Shown here: in pieces, positions 47,476-55,652 of the stretch
Layout of the letters: each line of letters starts with the position of its first letter
Position numbering within the stretch: the stretch's first letter is position 1
From: Isoetes taiwanensis
Taxonomy: Eukaryota; Streptophyta; Lycopodiopsida; Isoetales; Isoetaceae
Direction: 5' to 3'
DNA: 64,000 nt
Assembly: GCA_021234155.1 (NCBI GenBank)
Contig: JAJEKV010000004.1
Coordinates: forward strand, 4,592,109 to 4,656,108
Program-made: the position numbers and the translations under genes
Notes under the pieces: generated by a model
Told to the model about the DNA's origin: nothing
Seen by the model: only the letters and a program-made list of their open reading frames with translations
Databases searched by the model: none

Positions 47476-47934
47476 TCAGGTTTGGTTTCCCCCGCCAATT
47501 ATTTCATTGTTAACCTGTGAATCTACTCTATTGTTGCTTGCATCACCCGCAATGTGGGCAAAGATATTCCCTAAGTTCGCCGCCATCACAGTACTTTGAG
47601 CAGCCAGTTTAGCAGCTATTTGTTCATTATTGCTTTCCTTATCAGGCTGCGGATTACTAGGTCCCTCACCAGAAGCAACGTCCACTTTCGAATTGGACAA
47701 GTCTACGAGACTTTTGATTGCTGATGATTTCAGGTTGCCATAAGGGCCTTTAGGAGATTTGGCAAGCACATGCATGAGGAATGGTTCAAGAAAGTCTTTG
47801 GCCTGCCCATCACTCACAAAGCAGTGACATCTTCTTGCACCCATAAGAGCCTCTCGGGCAATATAACCTCCAACATGAAGCTCCAAGCAGGTTGTATCAA
47901 TTGGAGCAAATGCCTCGACGAGGTAAGCAGCCAT
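47476..47934 (-). pseudogene. Element B minus-strand gene piece, product unknown
   Basis: A 152-codon minus frame. The N-terminal part, YLVEAFAPIDTTCLELHVGG then YIAREALMGARRCHCFVSDG, vaguely recalls the SAM-binding loop of amino-methyltransferases (C/DLxxGxGxxxxxA) followed by an acidic strand end. No DPPY-type catalytic motif was found nearby, so this is only a suggestion. The C-terminal half is Ser/Asn/Ala rich (KESNNEQIAAKLAAQSTVMA). The product is unknown. Confidence 0.4.
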
Positions 47935-48040
47935 AGACGGGGGAAATCCATTTTTATTTAAGGGGCTTTTCTCCTTAGTTTGTAGCTCGTACTTGATTTC
48001 CCCACTTAGGAGGGGGTCCCGATCCTCATCCTCTTCTGAC

Positions 48041-48974
48041 TCATCCCGTTTCCGACCGATCCTGATCCGTATGAAAGAATATAGTTCTTAAGTCCGGATC
48101 ATCTAGAAGAAAACATTCCCATGCATCGCTATTGTCAACCTTGGCCTTAGCAATATCATATTCCTCGCCCGGACAAGCATGGATATCATAATAAAGATCA
48201 CATGTGCCATCTTCCGTTCGTTCATGACTCATTATCCTTAACATCATATATTAGGCATCCCTCCCTAATAACTTTGAGGCACTCGCATCATGAGCAAGCG
48301 GATAGTGCATGCAGATGTGACTCACCGTAAGGAAAAACGATGACAATAGTGAAGGACCCTCGGTTGTCAATCCTATACAAATTGGTAAAGAAGTCGTTGT
48401 AGTCCTTCCGGGTTCATGCCCATATCTCCCTCCTCCCCCCTATTTGTCCAACACAAAGAGTGATATATTTTTAAGGCCAGAAGTTGATTCCGGCAAGAGA
48501 CCTTTGTACCCAATGGAGACCTGAACACCGGGGGCGTCGTCTTCTCCAAGAATCTTCTTCACAAGGGCCACTTTTCTTCTCAACTCGGCCAAGCACCTTA
48601 GGGGTAGAGTCTCCTTATGTTTTGTATTTTTAGCCTTCCAATTCTTTAGGAAGTATAAACTTCTTGATGTCATCATTCTTGACCTTGTATTTGTCCAAAG
48701 AATCCAATTTCGGATAATGCCACATCCCCCGATAGCCTTTGTAACTTCGGCTCCCTACGGTGACTTCATTGTACGTACATCCTTTACATGGCTGCAAAGA
48801 CTCAACGAAGGACATCCTATCCTTGGTGAAAGCACCCTTCTTGTATAAGACTTCCTTCTTTAAGCTAACCGGTCTAAAACCCAAATGGTCTCGGCCGTCT
48901 AGCCCCCGAGTCTTTCTCATCTCTATCACATTCAAGTCAAAGATGCTTACATCAACGGGAGGCACCCTACCCAT
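48041..48974 (-). pseudogene. Element B minus-strand gene pieces, product unknown
   Basis: Consecutive minus-strand frames 48974-48630, 48676-48440, about 48400-48300 and 48247-48041 overlap or abut and look like one coding region broken by frameshifts. Readable parts are PPVDVSIFDLNVIEMRKTRG, HLGFRPVSLKKEVLYKKGAF, WHYPKLDSLDKYKVKNDD, YNDFFTNLYRIDNRGSFTIV, then VFPYGESHLHAL, HERTEDGTCDLYYDIHACPG and AWECFLLDDPDLRTI. Hydrophobic and charged residues are well mixed and the region is plausibly a globular protein. I do not recognise the family. It continues directly into the 47.9-kb piece. Confidence 0.5.
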
Positions 48975-49388
48975 AGTATCCGGCAGCTTCCTTTGTGCAT
49001 AAGCGCCCCGAATTCATTCCACTTTTGCCATCTTGATCCTTACAAAACACAATCTTATATGAGTCTCGTTGGGCCTGACCCGCTAGATGAGCTTTTGGAG
49101 GAAAGGATCTACAATGTCACCACCACCTTTTTTTTCTTTGATTTTCTTGCGTTTTCTTCTTCTCAGATAATTGTTCATGCGATGAGAGTCCGGCTCCAAG
49201 AGCTTTTGAAAGCCTCGGACTTTGACCCGCCTCGCTCGGTGGATAATGGGCAGCCATATTCCACCCACTGTTGACGGGCGTGGTGCAGTTGCTCCACGTA
49301 TGGACTGCCAAAAGTACAGGCATTGAATCAGTATCAGAGACAAGAAACACGCCGGGCGCGATTTCAATAGAAAAGATCAACCTCAAAG

Positions 49389-49655
49389 CACGCCTGGCGT
49401 GAAATGAATTAAATACCAATGCAATTCACGCCAGGCGTGCTTTCGAATCGGTTGAATTCACGCCAGGCGTTATTTCAAATGAATTGAAATCACGCCAGGC
49501 GTGCTTTCAAATCAAATCAATTCACGCCAGGCGTGCTTTAACATTTCACGCCTGGCCTGAACTGGTTTGATTTGATTGCACGCCTGGCGTGATTTGGTTT
49601 CATTTGAATGAACGCCTGACGTGAATTGGTTTCATTTGAATGAACGCCTGGCGTG
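49389..49655. repeat. 32-bp-period array of 13-bp palindromes (CACGCCWGGCGTG)
   Basis: Palindromes start at 49389, 49427, 49459, 49491, 49523, 49547, 49579, 49611 and 49643. Spacings are 38, 32, 32, 32, 24, 32, 32 and 32 bp. Copies from 49427 to 49523 have central A and copies from 49547 on have central T. Spacers on the left read like CTTTCAAATCAAATCAATT and those on the right are approximately its reverse complement (ATTTGGTTTCATTTGAATG). The whole block is therefore one dyad centred near 49541. A diverged tenth copy (CACGCCGGGCGCG) is at 49348. It fills a presumed intron of about 380 bp with consensus splice sites. No long sequence identity beyond this explains it. Confidence 0.95.
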
Positions 49656-50838
49656 AATATGAAAGTGCTAACATCCTAACACGGTTAGTTACCTTTTGTA
49701 TAGAAATGTCTTCCCCATTTCATTCAAAGTTGCACTAATCTCAGCCAAATCTGCAGGTGAAGTATTGGCATCCAAGATACGACACCTCCTATACGCATAG
49801 TGATTGTAGAACGCGTTTTGGCCTGTTTGTTCGGCTCGCTCGATGAGGGCCTTTCGTGCCTCAACAGAATCCGCTTTCGTCGATGATAATTTAATTTAAC
49901 GTGTTCCTTTAACATTACGTCCCCTCGGTTCGTCCACTCGGCGGGCTTGTTCGAGATCATATCCCAAGGTAACACATCCGCCGGGCATAGGCATTTGACT
50001 GGATTACTAATCATGCGAACAATCTCCATGGCATGTCTTTGGATCATATCTTTCGCTAACATAAATGGAGCTTGGTGAACGGATGAGGGACTTCACATGG
50101 ATCAAAAAGTTTTCTTAAGACCCAATGGATAATGGTCAGCATACTTATTCAGCTTGTTCATGGCCTCTAGCTGCGCCACCCTGTCCTGTTCATTCTCAAA
50201 AACAGAAGCCTCCATGCCTTCGACAACTGCAGGTTGAACATCCTTCCCTAGATCTAGGACCCTCTTAGAAGCTTTCAAGTCACTAATTCCCTAGCTTGTC
50301 GCAAATAGTGACTTGGTGTCGGTTTAGTGAACATGCCTCTACGCATTGTTTGTAACCCCTTGGCAAATAGATATTGGCGTAACTGCTACATTGGTTGGCC
50401 AACCATACTTAAAACATGTCTCACCGTTCACATCTGTCTTCATGAACGTATCCTTGTATGCAGTAGCTCTACAGTGAGTAAGTCTGAGCAGATCTTTCTT
50501 CTGCTTCTGTGTAATCTCCAAGAGCAATTTGCAGTTGGTGTCATCTTCTTCCTCGCAAGAGATTAGGATCCCTTGTTTGGTCATCTTGTCTGCTTCCTTT
50601 TTCCTCGAGAAGAGAGTTAAGTCGAGCTTGCCATTTGTCTTGGCAAGGTCAACGTACCACTCGGCACCCTCGTCTATTTCCTCTTCAGGTCTAAGGTGAG
50701 ATCATATGGTATTGCATCTGGGTCGTCTACCCTTGACTTCTTGGCAGGATTAGAACCCGAATTATTAGGGGTTTTCTTCCTCTTGGCCACTGCAAAAGAA
50801 GATGAACATTTTTTATAGTACTTTTCAGAACAGGAGAT

Positions 50839-50923
50839 CACGCTTGGCGTGCATTTAAACCTAAATTAGTACAATTCACGCTTGGCGTGTTGGTAGCTCC
50901 TATTCTTGACCATGCTATGCGTG
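50839..50923. repeat. Palindrome cluster in first intron of the same gene
   Basis: CACGCTTGGCGTG at 50839-50851 and 50877-50889, and CATGCTATGCGTG at 50911-50923, follow at 38- and 34-bp spacing. They lie in the presumed intron 50794-51249. Confidence 0.85.
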
Positions 50924-51865
50924 ATTTTGAAACTAAATTAGTTTGCATCCACATTTTAAGCTACATACCCTTTATGAATCCATATTTCACACTATTTAAC
51001 CTCATTGAACATTGCTATCTCCAACTGTCTAACACCGCTATATTCTATATATAAAACAGAGCAAAATTATGTTCTACAAAACGGACAATCAGAGCATTAA
51101 CTGATGGTAATACTTAAAATTCATGCAAAGCATAATAACTCAAACTCATGCAAAGCATATTAACTGAAGGCAAGGAAATATCTCAAATTCATGCAAGCAT
51201 AATACTCTCCACAAGCGGTGTATTCTGATACGTGGCAAATTAAATACCTTGAATAGGGTTCGTGTATTACGTGTGGTATTACGATCAACGTCCTGCGAAA
51301 CTTGAGAAGAGACGGGTTTTGAGATTCCTCTTCCACCACCACTTCCTCTGCCCGTCGGCCTCGACCACCTCACGGTTTTAGAAGACATCTCCTGAGTCGC
51401 CTAGTAACGAGAGGAAGGTCGTCTTCGGATCTGGCGCTCGAGCTACTCGAAGAAATAGCTTTTTCTACCTATACGAGAAATAGCGTTTTCTACCTGCACG
51501 AGAGAAATTTGAATTTCAAGAAAACACAAAATGCAGTTTCGAAATATTCTTGACACATACAAATAATAATGACGAAGACCCGTCCGCCGACTTCTTTCAT
51601 TAAGTTTTTAAAAACCAATCTACCCAAAATGTATCTCGCCAAATTTATCCCGCCTAAACGTAGTTAACCTAATCTTTCTTCTAATTCGAATTTTTCCCGA
51701 CCGCCAGAGTTTCCATAGCGCCTGTGATTTCGAGAACTCAAATCAGCTTCTCAAGAATGGCTACAGAATTCTGGTACTCATCTCATTCCTATAGCTTGAA
51801 CATTAATTTCCAATAGTAGGTGTCGAATAGCAATTTTTGCGATTAAGGTCGAAGATGAATGTTTC

Positions 51866-52123
51866 ATGTTAACTACAAATCAGAAAAGGAAAGTAGGATT
51901 ATGCAAGATCGACTCCATCGATCCGACTGTAAACTGTCATGGAATTCCGCTCGGGGATAAGTATGTTCGAGTTACAGTGATTAACTGTTGCGCTATGGAT
52001 GAAGCTTTACCTCGCATCCACCCCGGTGGGGATACGGTTGGAGAAAGTGTTGGAACATTTGTTGCATGGCCAAGAAACCGCTTAAAAAATGTATGTAACA
52101 TGTATTACATTGTAGAAATATAG
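51866..52123 (+). pseudogene. DUF8039-like transposon protein piece
   Basis: The plus frame reads RKVGLCKIDSIDP, then VNCHGIPLGDKYVRVTVINC, and GGDTVGESVGTFVAWPRNRL. The pattern of a short beta-rich module ending in an 'AVG-x-FV-x-WP' motif is common in plant CACTA (En/Spm) associated proteins, recently named DUF8039. ATG at 51866 is formal; an exon start may lie upstream near 51755. It runs divergently from the 51388 minus-strand gene across a 0.4-kb shared upstream region. Confidence 0.5.
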
Positions 52124-52906
52124 AAGTAGACAAAATTTGTTGTATTCATTGGAAAAATTTTACAATTGTATATAATCTGGATAAACTAGATAAACCAGAC
52201 AAAATCTGATACTACTGTTTCAAGCCCAGTCTACTGAGTAGCTGGGCTATCGACATTCCCATTTCCATAGCTGGGTATAGTGAACTGATCAGGTAAAACC
52301 CCAGCAAAAACACCAGGCTCTAGCTCCACCTCCCCCGCCTGCTCCACCTCCACCTCCTGCTCCTCCTCCTGCTCCTCCTCCTGCTCCATTGGTTGAACCT
52401 CCAATGCATCGTATAGCGCCTGCGGTAGTGGTTCCATTGGTTGAGCCATCTCCATTGCATCGATATACGCTTTGTGGTAGTGGTTCGTGTTGGGGCATCC
52501 GGGCATAGAGGCTAACCACTAAGAAACGCAGACTCCTCATTTTGAATCTCGTGGACGGATGCGAGATTCACTCTCGATCAATGCATGTACCTTGCATTCT
52601 CGGTGATTAGATAAGAGGGCCAGCCTCCGATGCGATTGCAAGGGCCCCGAGCCCGGATCTATCATTGCCCCCGCGCTCGGCCGCCATCATCATTACTTGA
52701 TCCAAGTACTCCGGGGGTTGCAAGATCTGGTGCTCACCGGGGTGGTGCTCTACTGCGGTTCAACCGGTTGGAGATTGGAGCCAAACCTGGAGTGGGGTCA
52801 GGTGTGATTGCTGGCCCAAATGTAATTCCAATGCATCTTCGTCACCAACCGGGTGATTAATGTAACTTGCCATCTATCAATAGGAAGTGAGCGGAGTATC
52901 AGTATT

Positions 52907-52969
52907 CACGCCTGGCGTGTTATATTTATTTATTTATAAACTTAGAAACTAAGAGACACGCCCGGCGTG
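52907..52969. repeat. Two palindromic motifs left of the inverted repeat
   Basis: CACGCCTGGCGTG at 52907-52919 and CACGCCCGGCGTG at 52957-52969. The second forms part of the long inverted repeat. Confidence 0.9.
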
Positions 52970-53245
52970 TTTAGCGTAAAAGTTGAAAGTAGGGATAGGA
53001 AAAACTACGCTTTCGGCGCAAGATTCGTAGAGGGAGAAAAAAACCTGCATGCGGATAGATAAGTAAATAGATAAAGGCCAGGCAAAGTAAATAGATAAAG
53101 GCCAGGCAATTGCCTGGCCTTTATCTATTTACTTATCTATCCGTACAGGGTTTTTTTTTCTCCCTCTCTGCTGAATGCACGCCGAGCGTGTATTCATGTT
53201 GAAGGCTAAGGTTAGCATAAAACACGCTTAGCGTGTCTCAAATAT
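52945..53245. repeat. About 300-bp imperfect inverted repeat
   Basis: The core GGCCAGGCAATTGCCTGGCC is a perfect palindrome centred between 53109 and 53110. Arms continue outward as AAGTAAATAGATAAAGGCC / reverse, then GGATAGATAAG, then an AGAGGGAGAAAAAAA / TTTTTTTTCTCCCTCTCT pair, then two CACGCC-type palindromes on each side (52957 and about 53007 against 53178 and 53223). A 24-bp segment (AGTAAATAGATAAAGGCCAG onward) is duplicated in the left arm only (53062-53084 and 53086-53108), which shifts the outer arms by 24 bp. Confidence 0.93.
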
Positions 53246-53810
53246 TATCTTTCGCGTGTTTCAAATGTTATCTTTCAGATTTTTCTAATGCTTTCTACTA
53301 CACTTATTCATAATAGAAACTTGCATGCAATAGCATGATTAATTCAGGAAGAGAAACTCAAGAATTTACTCGAAACAAAAAGAAGCAGATGAAGCTTATA
53401 AAAAACTATTCTGGTTTTCATAAACATCATCTGCTTCCTCTGCCTCGAGCAAATGCAAAAGCTTGTCTTCTTGGATTAAACCTGCCATTGAGATGAAACT
53501 TAAAACTGAATGAAAACTAACCTTGAGTTCTGAGGCTGGAAGGATTCGAAGAACGGAGGACTATGCTTGTGGTTTTAATTCCGAGGCTTTTCGATTCACA
53601 GACCTTAGTCCTCCTCAAGCTGGATGCTACTGTAACTAAAAGGCGTAGTCTTTTAGTAAGTTAGGAATTGCCAAAACCAAACATCTAACATTCTTTGAAT
53701 ATAAATCGCTCACCAAGATTTCGGAGGGCGGATCCAAAACAAAAGAAAAGCGAACCGCAAATCGTATGAAGGAAGGAAGAAAATGTAGGAACTTTGAGAG
53801 CGTGAAATGG

Positions 53811-53820
53811 ATTTATATAG
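53811..53820 (-). promoter_or_regulatory. TATA box of minus-strand gene, duplicated promoter 1
   Basis: CTATATAAAT on the minus strand. The surrounding 100 bp (GAGAGCGTGAA, GGATTTATATAGG, TTAGAAAT, TTAGCGTGAATAATT) match the region at 55.23-55.33 kb closely, in the same orientation. Confidence 0.65.
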
Positions 53821-54560
53821 GCATAATTAGAAATAAGTTAGCGTGAATAATTGATTGCTTGAATTAACATGCCGTCGGGCGCATCTTCCCGCTTGGACAT
53901 GACATGTATATGGTATATATGGAGAATATTGCATTTCATGCAATAAATTCTCACGGCATTTTATTCCATTTATTGCATTCGAAAAAATAGAATTTATAAA
54001 TTTTATATAGGCTAAATTAAAAATGATTTTAAAGGTTGGGGAATTGTTTTAGGTCGTATAGGAAAATTTCCTATGGTTACTGTGATGAATCAGAGATTTC
54101 TCATGTGGTTGATTTATAGTGTTCCCGAGACTTTGTTGAGACAAAATTTGCAGATACAAAATTTTAGAGAAAACAGCAGACGAACATGAGACAAAATAAT
54201 TGGAGAAAACAGTTGGATGTAATTCAAATAATTTTATGTACAGAAAAACTGTTCGAAGAACACTGTTTGAAGAAAATTTTATGAAAACTGTTTGATTTCA
54301 TTCATAAAAGTTATATGTACAGCAGGTAAGCCCGAAGGCTTGTAAGCAGGTGCCCGAAGGCTTTTCACAAAATTACATGAAAAATATGCCCGGAGGGGTG
54401 TCCAAAGCTTCTGTAGCAAACCAAAAAACAAAAGGGGCCGCCCGGGATCTGCATCATTGATCTTCCACGTCTGCAACAAAGAAGAAAGAAAGGTGTTAGA
54501 AAAGAAAGAAAGGTGAAAAAAAAAATAAAAGCAGACATGCAAACCTGGCTCATCTCTCAA

Positions 54561-55183
54561 CTATTCTAAAAACTGGTCGAATTGTCGACCTTCCTCCTCA
54601 TCTTCTTCCTCCGCCTCCTCCTCCTCCTCTTCCTCCTCCTCCTCTTCAGAGATTTCATTCTCTGTTTCAGGGTCAAGCCAACCCTGAAGCAGAGCAATCA
54701 TGTGCTCTTGAGAGGACATCTCCTCCTCTTCCTCCAACTCCTCCTCTTCCTGTGGTAAGACGTTAAACTGCCATACCCAAGGTCACGGGTTCAACGCCTC
54801 GTTGTAAAAGTGGTCATGCAATGTCAAGTTGGTGGGGGAAGGACCCACTTCAGCAATGTAAAGTGGTGGGGGCAGGACCCATCTGGGTGTGTTGTAAAGT
54901 GTCACATGTCCGATAGGACGCTGCCTTGTGGCGTGACGTTAAAATCTCTTCTTCTTCTTCTTCTTCATCAGAGGAGGAATCAGAGGAGCTCAACTCCTCC
55001 TCTTCCATGTCCAATTCCTCCTCTTCCTCCTCTTCATCAGAGGAGGAATCAGAGGAGAATTGGGCAAGAAAATCTATGCGGGAGGGGGGGGGGATGGGAT
55101 AGAGGGGGTTCTTCAACCCGACGTCTCTTTGACGAGACCTCGGGTTCTTCATGAAGTTCGAGCGCTGAGGTTGAACGCTTCAT
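54561..55183 (-). pseudogene. Acidic nuclear-type protein gene with insertion
   Basis: ATG at 55181-55183 (minus) opens MKRSTSALELHEEPEVSSKR with a RRRVEE basic patch, a likely nuclear-localisation signal. After a frameshift in a C-run (about 55083-55093) comes SRIDFLAQFSSDSSSDEEEE, a run of Glu with a Ser-Asp repeat. Past an inserted tRNA-like sequence the frame resumes with Glu runs, MSSQEHMIALLQGWLDPETE, NEISEEEE and GRQFDQFLE, ending in TAG at 54561-54563. Ser-Asp-Glu tracts are typical casein-kinase-2 targets and histone-binding tails. The function is unknown. The region lies between the divergent DUF7869-type gene and the 53.8-kb gene, with its own TATA box. Confidence 0.6.
54751..54943 (+). 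mobile_element. tRNA-derived SINE-like insertion in acidic gene
   Basis: The Glu-coding repeats are interrupted by about 190 bp of unrelated sequence containing a B-box-like GGTCACGGGTTCAACGCC (54781-54798) and an A-box-like TGGTAAGACG (54753-54762). GACGTTAAA occurs as a 9-bp direct repeat at 54759-54767 and 54935-54943, possibly a target duplication. There is no clear poly(A). It may act as an intron; no clear splice signals bound it. Confidence 0.45.
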
Positions 55184-55237
55184 GGCGGGCAGAAAAAAAA
55201 ATTTGGACAGAATGGAGGTCTTGAGAGCGTGAACTGG

Positions 55238-55247
55238 ATTTATATAG
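55238..55247 (-). promoter_or_regulatory. TATA box of acidic-protein gene, duplicated promoter 2
   Basis: CTATATAAAT on the minus strand lies about 55 bp upstream of the ATG at 55183. A CACGCCAGGCGTA motif lies about 50 bp further upstream, at 55292-55304. The region is homologous to the promoter at 53.8 kb. Confidence 0.7.
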
Positions 55248-55291
55248 GGTTAATTAGAAATTAGCGTGAATAATTTATTGCCTCAAATAAC

Positions 55292-55304
55292 ACGCCAGGC
55301 GTAC
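55292..55304. promoter_or_regulatory. Single palindromic motif upstream of acidic gene
   Basis: CACGCCAGGCGTA, one base off the perfect palindrome, lies 45 bp beyond the TATA box. The equivalent position at the 53.8-kb promoter has a diverged CATGCCGTCGGGC. Confidence 0.7.
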
Positions 55305-55652
55305 AAAATTCCCGCCAGCTATATCATCTAGGGTATATTATTATGGATAATAAATTCTCACGTCTATCAGCTATATGTCTTTTCGTAATCATATATCCAA
55401 ATTTTCGATAATTAAAATTAGGATATATTTATATAAATGTCATTTCCTTGTTGTTGCCACGAAAATTCTTGTTTTAAATGATTTCGTTTACGCCCATTGT
55501 TATTATTATATTAAACCTATTTCCAAGGAATTTCTTGCTTTTAAAAAAAATTGATTTACCTCTACATATTCCATAAATGTACGTACTTTTTTTATCTTAT
55601 GGTGTAATAATTTTTTCCTACTCATTGACTAAAAAGGGTGCAATTTGCCTAG

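Larger units (their letters stand above)
49083..51388 (-). pseudogene. Element B spliced minus-strand gene, 5' exons
   Basis: Splice-like signals outline several exons on the minus strand. ATG at 51388 opens MSSKTVRWSRPTGRGSGGGR to a TTCAAG|GTATTT donor (about 51250). A TTTTGCAG acceptor (about 50794) leads to AKRKKTPNNSGSNPAKKSRV, a bipartite nuclear-localisation signal, and acidic sequence. A frame at 50584-50339 contains CEEEDDTNCKLLLEITQKQK. A frame at 50062-49724 (VRMISNPVKCLCPADVLPWD) ends near a CAAAAG|GTAACT donor (about 49692). A TTTTGGCAG acceptor (about 49312) starts SIRGATAPRPSTVGGIWLPI and a basic RRRKRKKIKEKK stretch. The exon 1/2 phase does not fit without an indel. The two best-defined introns carry the palindromic motif. 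A nuclear protein of unknown function. Confidence 0.5.
52231..53650 (-). pseudogene. Small spliced acidic-protein gene (minus)
   Basis: From the TATA-like box at 53811-53820, minus-strand exon-like stretches are seen at about 53650-53525 (ASSLRRTKVCESKSLGIK, then a CTCAAG|GTTAG donor) and 53489-53395. The acceptor ATGGCAG precedes the latter, and the junction keeps the frame into LIQEDKLLHLLEAEEADDVY and a TAA. Further 3', a separate frame 52506-52231 encodes AYIDAMEMAQPMEPLPQALY, a Glu-Gln-rich run and FAGVLPDQFTIPSYGNG. Whether they form one transcript is uncertain, because the long inverted repeat lies between them. No family is recognised. Confidence 0.4.

Noticed and set aside
49389-49655. 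CRISPR array
   Set aside because: Regular spacing is superficially similar, but this is eukaryotic nuclear DNA. The repeats are 13-bp palindromes, the spacers are related to one another, and there are no cas genes.
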